NCBI RefSeq assembly: GCF_003086295.3
Contig: NC_092048.1
Span: 106,780,276 to 106,844,275 of the forward strand
Length of the DNA stretch: 64,000 nt
Direction: 5' to 3'
Source: Arachis hypogaea
Lineage: Eukaryota > Streptophyta > Magnoliopsida > Fabales > Fabaceae
Under the pieces are notes generated by a model. The model ran no database searches. It had not been told where the DNA came from and saw only the letters and a program-made list of their open reading frames with translations. This document shows, piece after piece, positions 47,161 to 58,728 of this stretch (within the stretch, counting starts at the first letter, position 1; every line of letters begins with the position of its first letter). A program made the position numbers and the translations under genes.

Positions 47161-50100
47161 CCTAAATATGTAAAGTTTCTAAAAGATTTATGTATACATA
47201 AAGACAAAATTAATGAATTAGAAATTATTCCTTTAGGTAGTTCCATATCTGCTTTAATGGGAGGTTTACCTGAAAAGTGTAGTGACCCAGGTCCATGTAT
47301 GGTTAATTGTACTATTGGTGGTGTGGTATTTTCTGACTGCATGTGTGATTTAGGAGCATGTGTGAGTATAATGCCTTTGTCTATATATGATATTTTGAGG
47401 CTCCCTCCCTTAAAAAGGTTGGCAGCTCGTTTTGTGTTAGCAGATAAAAGCATTATTACAATGGCTGGAGTTGCTGAGGATGTATTAGTGGGCATTAAGG
47501 GGCTCACATTTCCCACTGATTTTTATATCTTGGAGATGCCCCAAAATGACTCAGAGAAGCCATCATCAATCCTACTCGGAAGACCATTCCTGAAGACCTC
47601 GAAGTTCAAATTAGATGCTTTTTCAGGAACATACTCTTTTGAAATAGATGGCCGAGTAGTAATCTTCAATCTGAATGGAGTTATGAAGCATCCTCTGGAG
47701 GATCATTCTATCCTCTAGTGTGACATTATAGATGAAACTGTGGCTGAAGTTCACCAGGAGGAAATTGAAGAGAAGTACATAGGACAAGGTCCAAGTGTGG
47801 GGACATTCTCAGAGGACAATGACAGTGCTTTACCATTGTTACCAGCCCCAGACAACCCAGATCCTGACCATGATCAGAAGTTAGAATTAAAACCCCTTCC
47901 TCCACACCTCACGTATGCTTACCTTGAAGACGAGCAGAAGTTCCCATTTATCATTGCAAGGGAACTCACTTCTCAACAAGAAGAGCAGTTACTTAGTGTG
48001 CTGAGGAGGCACAAGAAAGCAATTGGTTGGAGTTTGGCAGACATAGTAGGCATCAACCCTCAAGTCTGTGAGCATAGGATATTTTTAGAAGAGGGTACAA
48101 GACCTGTCCGTCAACCCCAGAGAAGACTGAACCCCACTATCTTAGAGGTTGTCAAGATGGAAGTGACCAGACTATTGGAGGCAGACATCATCTATCCCAT
48201 TTCAGACAGTGAATGGGTAAGCCCAGTACAAGTGGTGCCCAAGAAGTCTGGAGTCACTACAGTGAAGAATGAGCATGGAGATCTCATAGCAACCAGAGTT
48301 CAGAATGCCTGGAGGGTCTGCATTGACTACAGACGCCTCAACCAGACCACTCATAAGGATCACTATCCTCTTCCATTCATTGATCAAATGCTGGATCACC
48401 TGTCAGGTAAATCACATTATTGTTTTTTAGATGGTTACACATGTTATATCCAGATTCATATAGCTCCTGAGGATCAGGAAAAGACTACTTTTACATGTCC
48501 TTTTGGGACTTATGCTTACAAGAGAATGCCCTTTGGCTTGTGCAATGCACCAACTACTTTCCAAAGGTGCATGATGAGTCTTTTCTCTGATCTTATTGAG
48601 GACTGTATGGAAGTTTTTATGGATGACTTTAGTGTATATGGCAATTCTTTTAGCCTTTGCTTAGATGGATTATCTAGAGTATTGGATAGATGTGTCAATA
48701 CAAACCTTGTATTAAATTTTGAAAAATGTCACTTTATGGTTAAACAAGGGATTGAACTAGGACATGTTGTGTCTAATACTGGCATTTCTGTAGATCCAGC
48801 AAAGGTGGATGTTATTTCTAGTTTACCTTACCCCTCTTCTGTGAGGGAAGTCCGTTCGTTCTTTGGCCATGCAAATTTTTACAGGAGATTCATCAAGGAC
48901 TTCAGTAAGGTAGCACTTTCCTTATCCAGACTATTGCAGAAAGATATTGAGTTCGAGTTCAGTGAGGATTGCAAACAAGCGTTTGATAAGCTGAAGACCG
49001 CCCTGACTCAAGCTCCAATTGTGAGAGGACGAGACTGGAGCCAGCCATTTGAAATAATGTACGACGCCTCCAATCATGCAGTAGGAGCATCACTGGCTCA
49101 GTGTGAAGGTAAGGACCCCTTTGTTATTGCTTATGCATTTAAAACTCTAGATGCCGCACAGTCCAATTACACTACTACTGAGAAAGAGCTTCTTGCTATT
49201 GTTTTTGCTCTAGATAAATTCCGAGCCTATTTACTTGGTACGAAGGTAGTAGTGTACTCGGACCACACAGCTCTAAAGTATCTATTAGCTAAAAAAGAGT
49301 CCAAACCAAGGCTTATACGTTGGATACTGCTATTACAAGAATTTGATTTAGAAATTAAGGATAGGAGTGGTAACCAGAATTTAGTGGCAGACCATTTGAG
49401 TCGCCTTGAGCACATTACAGATGACCCCACTCTTATAGCTGATAATTTCCCATTTGATAACCTGCAAGCAGTATCTGAGGTAGTCCCTTGGTATGCACCT
49501 GTAGCTAATTATCTAGTTAACCGCACCTTTCCTCCAAACTTTTCTAAGCATCAAAGAGACAAGCTGAAAAGCGAGTCTAAATATTATATATGGGATGACC
49601 CATATTTATGGAGATGTGGTGCTGACCAGGTAATTAGACGGTGTGTGCCTCAATCAGAATTTCAGTCCATCTTAGAGGCCTGTCACTCATCTAAGAGTGG
49701 AGGACATTTTGGCCCTCAAAGAACAGCTAGAAAAATCTTAGACTGTGGATTCTGGTGGCCTACACTTTTTAGAGACGCTGCTGAATTTTGTAGATCTTGT
49801 TTCCCATGCCAAAAATTTGGTAACATATCCAAGAAGGATGAGATGCCTCAACAAATTATGTTTTTCTGTGAAATTTTTGATGTTTGGGGCATTGACTTCA
49901 TGGGTCCATTTCTAAATTCTAATGGTTACTTTTATGTATTGTTAGCTGTGGATTACGTTTCCAAATGGGTGGAAGAAATTTCTACCTGCACTGATGATGC
50001 TAACACTTTTGTTTCCTTTGTGAGAAACCACATTATTTGTTGCTTTGGATCACCACGAGCAATCGTGAGCGATCAAGGCACCCATTTTTGTAACAGGAGA

Positions 50101-50793
50101 CTAACAGGATTAATGAAGAAGCATGGAATAATTCATAAGGTTGCAACAGCCTACCATCCTCAGACTAATGGGCAAGCCGATGTGTCAAACAGAGAGATAA
50201 AGCGTATCTTGCAGAAGATAGTTAAACCTCATAGAAGAGACTGGAGCACCAGGCTACAAGATGCACTCTGAGCATACAGAACAGCATACAAAACACCCAT
50301 TGGGATGAGCCCTTTCCACTTAGTTTATGGAAAAGCTTGTCATCTCCCTGTTGAAATAGAGCACAAAGCCTTTTGGGCAGTAAAGGAGTGCAACATGGGA
50401 ATTGAGAAAGCCGGAGCTAAAAGGAAGTTGCAACTGCAAGAACTGGAAAGCCTTCGCCTAGAAGCTTATGAGAACTCAAGACTATACAAGGAGAAGATGA
50501 AGGCTGTACATGATCAGCACATCAAGAGAAAAGAGTTCCAACCTGGTGACTTAGTCCTCCTTTACAAATCTCGACTGAGGCTCATGCCAGGCAAGTTGAG
50601 ATCAAGATGGCAAGGTACATACAGAGTAGAGAAGGCCGAACCATACGGAGTTTATCACCTAAGCCATCCTTCAAGCTCTGAACTTATCAAAGTTAATGGA
50701 CATTGTTTAAAGATATACCATGAAGAGAGGATGCAGAAAAACAAGGAGCTCGAGATCTTCCTCTTGGAAGATCCCCACATAGCCGAAGATTGA
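47161..50793 (+). pseudogene. Element H pol: protease, RT, RNase H and integrase, two stops
   Basis: Protease (MCDLGACVSIMPLSIYD, SILLGRPFLKTS) runs to a TAG at 47716-47718 where D has Gln. An 843-codon open stretch (47740-50268) holds RT ([29 protein letters not shown]), RNase H ([43 protein letters not shown]) and integrase with zinc region and core. The core has Asp in WGIDFMG and VSDQGTHF. At the DX35E position it has Asp (GQADVSNRE) where B and D have Glu, a likely inactivating change. A TGA at 50269-50271 replaces Trp of B. The integrase C-terminus continues to the stop at 50791-50793. All segments share one frame. Confidence 0.94.
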
Positions 50794-50836
50794 GCTAGTG
50801 GAGCGTCCAACTTACGGACGTTAAAGCAAAGTGCTA

Positions 50837-50854
50837 GGTGGGAGACAACCCACC
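50837..50854 (+). other. Post-pol hairpin of element H
   Basis: GGTGGG-AGACAA-CCCACC, 44 bases after the pol stop. Identical to D and F; stem bases differ from A and B while pairing is retained. Confidence 0.78.
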
Positions 50855-50959
50855 ATGGTATGATCGTTCTTTTCTTTATTTTTAATTTTCCTATTCGATA
50901 ACTCTTCTCTTTATTAGTACATTTCGTGCATTTGCATTACACACTTTTATTTAAAAAAA

Positions 50960-51450
50960 AGTTCACGCGACACGACCGCCTCATTAACGCGTCCGCGTCG
51001 CAGGTGATGGGAGAAAAATATAAAACGAACAGAGAGTCACGCAAGAGTGTGGCTGGAGGCGTGCCAGTGGCACAAATTGCCCCACGCGACCGCGTCGCCA
51101 ACGCGGCCGCGTCACTAGAGAATATTGGCCTCCCACGCGAGCGCGTCACTCACGCGGCCGCATGCTCTGGAATTCGACGTAAAAAGGGTGCACGACCGAA
51201 AGTTGTGCCAGAGTGGTGCTGGATTGGTGCTGAACGCACAATCCTTCCCACGCGGCTGCATGACCGACGCGACCGCGTCATGTCCTTCTCATGGCCACTC
51301 ACGCGATCGCATGCCCCACGTGATCGCGTCACCCAATATTTGGCAATTAATGATTTTGAATAGAGAGTTGTGCGAGTGCGAGGCTGCCCTCGCGCCAGTA
51401 TCATAAAACGGGTCACGCGACCGCGTGCCCCACGCGGCCGCATCGCTTGC
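50960..51450 (+). repeat. Array of paired 12-bp palindromes, pol-env spacer of H
   Basis: Pairs ACGCG-NN-CGCGT start 17 bp apart at 51084/51101 and 51135/51152, with further pairs around 51250-51330 and 51413-51445. GC-rich against AT-rich surroundings. ORFs here on both strands are by-products of the repeat. Confidence 0.87.
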
Positions 51451-51479
51451 GCCGCACAGCTTCCCTGATTTGCCAATTA

Positions 51480-52237
51480 TCTTATCTTTCTTTTACCCAA
51501 ATCCTATTTTCTCTTTTCCCTCCTTATTTCCTCCTTCTCCCTTATTCCTTCTTTCTCACTTTCTACACTCTCTCTTTCTCTCTCACTACCATTAACAAGG
51601 TTTTCTTTTCTTCTTCTCTCCTTACTTTTCTATTTTCCTTCTTATTTTTATCTGTTATCTTCTTTTCTTTTCTTTTTACCTTCATTATTCATATTTTCTT
51701 TTTCTTTCTTTTTCCTTTTTACTTGGTGTTAGAAATTTATTTGAGTCATTATTTCTCATTATATGCTTGTGGATTGTTGTAAATTTGTTTGGCAATTATA
51801 TATTACTTTTTAAAGGGTTGCTTGCATGTTCACTTTAATACTTTCTACACCTTATTTACCATGCATGCTATGTGTTTGTGAAAAAGCCCATATGGCATTG
51901 TGCATTTTTCTACATTATCCTACTATTCAATGCTTACTTTTCATAATTCCCTTTACTATTGTATTAATTGAAATTAATTGTCAATACAAACGTGATGGTT
52001 TATTACGAGTGATGCTTGTTCTATGCTACTCCTGCCTTTGCCAGCATGCCAATAAACACCTTGCATTCACTTGTCATCATATGCACTATCTATTTTCCAT
52101 TGATGACTTTTCACATGTAGTAATGACCATGTGTTAACATCATTTACCTTTTAATGTGCATTTATAACCACCCCTTTTCGTTCCCTCCCTTGCTCTATCT
52201 CTTTGAATTTAATTTACTTTCTCTTCTCTCTTTCAGA
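51480..52237 (+). other. Polypyrimidine spacer and candidate splice acceptor, element H
   Basis: 51480-51720 is mostly C and T. Nearer the ORF, a second pyrimidine run ends CTCTTTCAG at 52236, one base before the codons that lead to ATG 52238. This matches a plant 3' splice site, which would let a subgenomic RNA express the downstream ORF. The donor is not identified. Confidence 0.55.
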
Positions 52238-53492
52238 ATGGACACCAAGAAGGGCAAAGAGAAAGCTACTCCCAAATCAACAGCAAGGAAAGGAACAAAG
52301 AGAGCACTAGTGGCAGAACCTTCTTCAACTGCAGTCAAGCCCTCAACAAAAAGGATCAAGAGGATTATAAAGGTTGATGATAAAGAAAAAGCCTTCCCAG
52401 GAAAGGACACTGCGCGATTTCCCAATCGCTACTGTGAGCAGATGTTCCCCATCCTAGCAGAAAGGAGTTACAACAACGAATACCTTCTTCTCCTCACAAA
52501 CCATATTGCTACCTTTGTTGAGCCGCAAATTGCACAAAGACAATGGGGTTTCCTACAGAGACAGCCGAGGCAGGTCAATCTTTCTTGGGTAGTCGAGTTC
52601 TACTCCAACTTCCACCTACCAATCCTGCAGTCTGTCTTTGTCTGTCAGAAGCAAGTCCCCATTACAGAAGAGGCCATCCAAAGAGCTCTAGGTCTTCCCC
52701 CTATTCCACAAGGTTTGGACGCCTTTCAAGAAGCCGCACTCAAGCGCCAGATATACCAATTTGACTGGGACGCCGTTCTTAGAGTTATCGCACTAGCTGG
52801 CAGCAGATGGATCTACGGATACCATCGTACCGCCCTAAGGGAATCTTGGCTTCAGCACTTACCTTGGAGACTCGCGTATGGGCACAGATCATGTCCCATT
52901 ACGTCTTTCCGAGCACTCACGAGTCCTCCTTCACTGCGGACATGGCCGTTCTCCTATGGTGCATCCTTACAGACCAGCCTCTAAACCTACCAAGACACAT
53001 CCGGAATACTATGGGACACGTACAAATTGCGGGCAGCTTACCTTTTCCCACCTTGGTTTCAGATCTTGTCTCAGCAGCCGGAGTCTCCTACAGAGCTGGG
53101 GACACCAAAGTCATGCTTTCACGGGATGATCAGTATGTCCCTAACGGGAAATACATCAGACCTCCACCAGCCGCCACAAGCCATCCTACTGAACCAGTTG
53201 AAGATATTCCTTCTTCAACACCACAAGCACCTACAACAGACCAACTGCTCCATCAGATACTCGAAAGGTTGGATCAGCAGGAACACAAAGCTAAGATGAG
53301 AGAGTGCCGTAACAAGCGCCGATTCACATACCTCAAGGAGCTAATTATGGGAAAATTCAAGGACTCAGACACCCCAGACTTCACTTCCTTTACCAGCACA
53401 GGAAGCCATGATGGCCCCGACTGTGGAGATACTGCTACCAGCCCACCCCTGTTCCTGACAGATGGCACCGAGGACGTGCAAAGCCTTAAGTG
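52238..53492 (+). pseudogene. Envelope-position protein of element H, frameshifted
   Basis: Starts MDTKKGKEKATPKS. Same domains as in D: basic N-terminus, RYCEQMFPILAERSYNNEY, SWVVEFYSNFHLP, GSRWIYGYHR. A one-base loss near 52828 shifts the frame, and the protein continues in the frame at 52807-53589 (RPKGILASALTLETRVW, LLWCILTDQPLNLPRH), ending in a coiled coil (LLHQILERLDQQEHKAKMRE). A second one-base loss near 53478 removes the natural stop that D has after TEDGAKP. The frame is open upstream to 52154, giving a hydrophobic extension. Confidence 0.86.
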
Positions 53493-54421
53493 TGGGGAGG
53501 TCGGTCAGTACCTGACTTCCGGAGGTAATTTCTCTTCCTTAAACACCAATAAATTAGGATATTTAGTTAGTTTTTATTTTATAGAATAGGATAAATTGCA
53601 TAGTAATAGATTAGTTGCATGCATGTTCTACTTGATTGAAAAGACAATAAGTTTCTTCTAAGACTCTATTTTTGGAACAAAATTTCACTAATTTTAATTA
53701 AAACTTTTATGTTAAATTTGCTTGAAGTTGTATTTGGAACATGATTTTTGAGCTAAAGAACACACAACCTGTGAGATTTGAGCCTTTATGCATGGTTATA
53801 TTATTTAACCATAATTATTTTATTTGTTTACTTCTCTATGATTGTAATCTATATTTTGTTTCATCCTATATGTCCAATATTTATTATATTTATATGCTTG
53901 CATATGATTGAGGCCATTAATTGTTTAGCTCACTTATCCAAATTAAGCCTACCCTTTCAATTACCTTTGTTAGCCACTTTGAGCCTTTAAATCCCATTTG
54001 TTCTATATTTTACCACATTACTAGCCTTAAGCGGAAAAATAGTTATATATCCCAAACTGAATCTTTGGTTAGCTTAAGATAGAATTGTGTGTGCTAATTA
54101 AGTATGGGAAATTGTGGGAACCAAAGATAATAAGGGAATGTGTCATGATAATATAATGGAAATTTGGAGACCTACTCATGTGAAACTATAAAAATTAAAA
54201 ATCTATGTGCATTGATAAGCTATGTTTATTTTTATGCTTATGAAAAAAAATATATATATATATATATATATTCAATAAATAAATAAGGGGACAAAATTAC
54301 CCCAATGTAAAGTTAAGAATTCAAAGATCAATGCATGTATGATAAAATTAAGATAAAAAGTTGATAAATGAGTATGGAATGTGAAAGGAAAATTCTGGGT
54401 AGCTAGGTATGAATTCTAAAG

Positions 54422-54508
<87 letters not shown>

Positions 54509-55003
54509 TTATGTTAAAGCTTGGGTTAATTAAAGATTCAGTTTATAAGCTTACTTAACCATATGTGTATCCTTACCCTTACCTTGGCCCCATTACAACC
54601 TTGAAAAGACCTCATGATGTTTGCATTGGTATATTAAATGTTGTTGATTGGTTAGGAGAAGAACAAAAATTAGAGAGCACGATTAGAGAAGGATAGAGTG
54701 ATTGCCCTATACACTAGAGAGATTAGAGCGTACCTACATCATCAGTGAAGGTTCAATGCTTGAAATTCTATGTTCCCTGCTTTCATGAGCTATCTTCTTG
54801 CATTTTTATCTGTTCTTGCTATATGAGAATTGGATTAGTGGAATTTGATTTGTAATTGTTTTGAAGAGCTTATTTACTATTGATCAAGTGGACAAGAATC
54901 ATATAGTTGCATTCACAAATATAGGTTGCATTGCATTGCATGAGTTTTACATGTTCCTACTCATTTGTTTTATTTCCTTCAACTAAGCATGAGGACATGC
55001 TAA
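53493..55003 (+). other. 3' untranslated region of element H
   Basis: AT-rich, no credible ORF, similar to the D and F 3' regions. It begins with a polypurine-like AAGTGTGGGGAGG just after the ORF and contains a long TA microsatellite. Confidence 0.78.
54423..54506. repeat. TA dinucleotide microsatellite, 42 units
   Basis: 84 bp of uninterrupted TA. The homologous place in D (near 26395) has only a short TATA-rich stretch, so it expanded in H. A shorter AT run lies at 54250-54272. Confidence 0.95.
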
Positions 55004-55022
55004 TGTTTAAGTGTGGGGAGGT
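54984..55022 (+). other. Hairpin and polypurine region, element H
   Basis: TAAGCATG-AGGA-CATGCTAA (54984-55003; seven of eight pairs) followed by GTTTAAGTGTGGGGAGGT up to the 3' LTR. Confidence 0.78.
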
Positions 55023-56469
55023 TGATAAACCACTATTTTATGGTTTATAATATGCTTAATTGTGTGGTTTTATCATGATCTTTACTCACTTATTCATATG
55101 ATTAGCATGCATTTATATTTCCTTCCTAAAATTATTACATGATTGAAAACTTGCTTCCTAAGAGACTTTTAATTATGTATTTTAATTCCCCTGTATTCCA
55201 TTCGATGCCGTGATCTGTGTGTTAAGTGTTTCAGGCTTTATAGGGCATAAATGAATTGGAAATTGGCAAGGAAGCTTGCATAAATGGAAGGAACACAAGA
55301 AATTGAGGAGATGACCAGCGAGAAGTGACGCGGCCGCATGGCTCATGCGACCGCACGAAAGAGAGGAAATCGCAGTGACGCGGAGGTGTGGACGACGCGC
55401 CCGCGTGGCAAAGCAAAACGCCGAATGACGCGTCCGCATGAATGACGCAATCGCGTGACATGCGCGATCTGCATAATCTGCAGAATTCGTTGGGGGCGAA
55501 TTTGGGCCCTGTTTTGACCCAGTTTTTGGCCCGAAAAAGCAGACTAGAGCCAGAGGACATGCAGAAACCAAAAACAACATTCATTCTACACAATTTTAGT
55601 TTTTAGATCTAGTTTTACTCCTCCTCTAGGTTTTCTCTCTACACACATTCATAGTTCTTAGGATTTTATTTTCTATTGCTCTTTGTATTGGGATATTGAG
55701 AAGAGTTATTACCTCATCAAGACTTCGTCATTCTAGTTCGTTTTCTTTACTTGGCTTTACTCTTTCATGTCCTTTAATTTACTCAATTTTACTATTAGAT
55801 TATTTTAGAATTTATTAATGCAAGAGTTACTTTTATTTTTAATTGATTCTTTTGACTTTTATTTATCATGTCTTTCTTTAATTCCCTTTCCTATGTTATG
55901 AGTTCTACATTCACAATGAGCGAGTAGTTTCCTAACTTGATCGGGAGTTGATTGAAAGGAACCCTTAAGTTGGAATGCTCGAAAGAGAAATTGTAATTGG
56001 GTTTATTGTTGGATTGCTCTCTAGTCACTAACGCCAGTCCTTCCAAGTAAGCGGATTGGGACTTGTGAATAGAAACAGCATTCTAACTTGTTTGACTTTC
56101 CCTTACCTAGTAAGGGATAACTAAATAGAACAACCTTCAATTATCAATTAATCTTGAGAGTACTGCAACAAGAATAGGGCTTCCAACTAATCTACTCCCA
56201 GTCAAGGCTTTTATTTAAATTACTTAATTTCTCCAATTTAATTTCCTGTTTATTCAACTCAAACTCTTTTTTGAAAACATCTAATTAATAAAATAGCACA
56301 CCTTTCTGCAACACGTTGGGAGACGACCTGGGATTCATACTCCCAGTATTTTAATTTTAATTTCTGTGACATCCATCTAAATTGATAAGCGGAATTCTGG
56401 TTGGTTAAGAACTATACTTGCAACGCATATCTTATAATAATTCTTGACTCTCCAATTTCTGCCACGTCA
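55023..56469 (+). repeat. 3' LTR of element H
   Basis: Partner of 43683-45178. Its palindrome array (55325-55470) lacks one 49-bp block lying between GTGACGCGG and GTGATGCGG in the 5' copy. Confidence 0.95.
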
Positions 56470-56474
56470 ATCAC

Positions 56475-57339
56475 ATACTCATGTACCAAATTTTTCTTTA
56501 ATTTTATCATATATGCATTGATCTTTTATTAAAATTAACATTTTGGGGGTAATTTTGTCCCCTTATTTATCTATTTATTTATTTATTTATTTGAATATTT
56601 TTGGTTTTTTTTATTAAAAATATAAAAGTAAACATAACATATCAATGCACCTGGATTTTCAATTTTTCTGGTCTCACATGAGTAGGTACCCAAATTTCTA
56701 ATATTTTATCATAACACATTCCCTATTAACCCATGTTCCCACAGTTTTCCCATACTTAGTTGATACACAATCTCTATCTTAAGCTAACCAAAGATTCAAT
56801 TGGGGTAATTAATTATTTTTTCGCTTAAGGCTAGTGATGTGGTAAAATATAGAACAAATGAGGATTAAAAGGCTCAAGGTGGCTAACAAGGTGATTGAAA
56901 GGGTAGGCTATTTGGGATAAGTGAGCTACTAATCAATTAATGGCCTCAATCATATGCAAGCATGTGAATACACTAAACATTGGACATATAGAGTGGAACA
57001 AAATAAAGATTACAATTATAGAGAAGAAAACACACAAGAATAAAATATCATGGTTAGATAATGTAACCATACAATTAGGCTCAAAAATCTCACTGGGTTG
57101 TGTGTTCTTAGCTATAATTCATGTTCCAATTTACAGTCTTCAAACAAGTTTAACAAAAAAGTTTTAATTTAAATTAGTGAAATGCTATAAAATGGGGTCT
57201 TGAAAAGAAACTCATTACTTTAATCAAGTAGTGGTAAAATATGCACAAAATTAAACAAACATGCAATCAAACATGCAAATGCAACAACTAACAAATTAAC
57301 ATTGGTGTTTGAAAAAGGAAGTAACTAACCCACTGAAGT
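56475..57339 (-). other. 3' untranslated region of element F (continued)
   Basis: Continues 43135-43677 across the H insertion and matches the D 3' region in outline. No ORF of note. Confidence 0.75.
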
Positions 57340-57502
57340 CGGTATCAACTTCCCCACACTTAAAGATTGCACCGTCCTCGGTGCATGCTAAGATATGCAA
57401 GTGGACAGGTCGCTCCAACTGATGCTTTTCTCCATAGATTGTGCAGATGGACTTGTCTGTTGTCCCATTGAGAAGCTTTTCTTTTCCATTCTCGGTGGCC
57501 AT
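57340..57502 (-). pseudogene. Remnant of the envelope-position ORF in F
   Basis: Begins MATENGKEK, like the D start MATKKRKEK, and ends with TEDGA, like the D end TEDGAKP. Nearly everything between is gone or replaced by an unrelated short stretch, so only about 50 codons remain of about 417. A hydrophobic upstream extension (to 57598) is open, as in B, D and H. Confidence 0.75.
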
Positions 57503-57519
57503 CATGAAAGAAGAAGAAA

Positions 57520-58060
57520 AAGAAGAAAAGTAACCCAGAAATAGAGATAAGAAAAAAATAAAGTATGGGTGGGTTAATGCCAAATAATGGGGTCTCAATT
57601 ACATGGTAGCTACAACATACAAATGAGAAAACAGTAGAAGCAAATGGCATATCAATAGTGCAAAAATTGCAACAAATGGGGGAGAGGGAGTGGGTAATGC
57701 AAGATAGTATAAGTGTATATCAATGCAAATGGAATGCAAGTATTATAAAAGAATAGCATTGACTTATGAATAATAATACCCAATCAGAATAAAACAAGTC
57801 ATGAAGCACCAGAATAATTCAAGAAAAGATGTAACATTTGAATAAGAAAATTTAACACCAATGGAAAAATAATAAATTTAGAAAAGAAAATAAAAATATG
57901 CACAAAATTAAAATGCAATGAATGAAAGTATGCAAATAAATTAAGTAAAATATAATGGAAAAGAATAGGGATGAGAAGTTGAAGAAATGAAGGAGAAGAG
58001 GGTAAGAAAAGAGAAAGAAAGAAGGAGAAAAGAGAGAAGAAAGGAGAAAGGAATGAAAAA
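57520..58060 (-). other. Polypyrimidine spacer of element F
   Basis: 57820-58060 is purine-rich on the plus strand, the counterpart of the tracts in D and H. Confidence 0.65.
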
Positions 58061-58064
58061 CGGA

Positions 58065-58535
58065 AAGTGACGCGCGCGGGCATCATGCGTACGCGTGAAA
58101 ACAGAGACAGCCATGCGACGCGTACGCGTCGCTCACGCATACGCGTGGATGGCGAAAAGTGCAAACTGACGCGTGCGCATCGGTCATGCGTACGCGTGCC
58201 TTCTCGCACAACTCCAGCACCATGGCCACACAACTCTCTGTTCAATGTGCTCTTTACGCCGATTTTCATTCCCACGCGTACGCGTCGCTGACGCTTACGC
58301 GTGGGTTGAACTTTCTACAGGGGACGCGTACGCATGTGATGTGCGTACGCGTAGGGTGGCTTGTGCGCCACGCACCCCTCCCATGCGTCTCTCGCGCAAC
58401 TCTCTGTCTAGTTGTGCAGACACATACGATGCGTGCGCGTCGTTGACGCTTGCGCGTCGTTGACGCTTGCGCGTCGTTGACGCTTGCGCGTCGTTGACGC
58501 TTGCGCGTCGTTGACGCTTGCGCGTTGATCCCCCA
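58065..58535 (-). repeat. Palindrome array of F, ending in a 17-bp tandem repeat
   Basis: ACGCG-TA-CGCGT units and variants, for example starts at 58118 and 58135 (17 bp apart). Five exact copies of a 17-bp unit CGTTGACGCTTGCGCGT follow at 58441-58525. Confidence 0.88.
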
Positions 58536-58661
58536 TTTTTTTATTATGCAGAATACAAAATATAGAATGCAGAATGTGGATGATTATGCAGAAATTATGA
58601 GTGAATACTGTGAAAAACAAAATAAAATAAAACTAGGAAAGAAAAGGAACGATTATACCAT

Positions 58662-58679
58662 GGTGGGTTGTCTCCCACC
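58662..58679 (-). other. Post-pol-type hairpin of element F
   Basis: GGTGGG-AGACAA-CCCACC on the element strand, 50 bases past the stop of the second ORF. It is kept although F has no pol. Confidence 0.78.
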
Positions 58680-58728
58680 TAGCACTTTTAGTTAAAGTCC
58701 TTAAGTTGGACATTTGGTGAGCTCCTTA

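Larger units (their letters stand above)
43683..56469 (+). mobile_element. Element H: complete 12.8-kb Athila-like retrotransposon
   Basis: LTRs at 43683-45178 (1496 bp) and 55023-56469 (1447 bp), with ATCAC at 43678-43682 and 56470-56474 as target duplication in the 3' region of F. All genes are on the plus strand in the order gag, protease, RT, RNase H, integrase, envelope-position ORF. The internal layout and sequence match D. Gag-pol is one frame interrupted by seven transition-type stops and one inserted base, so the ancestral organisation is unusually clear. Confidence 0.97.
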
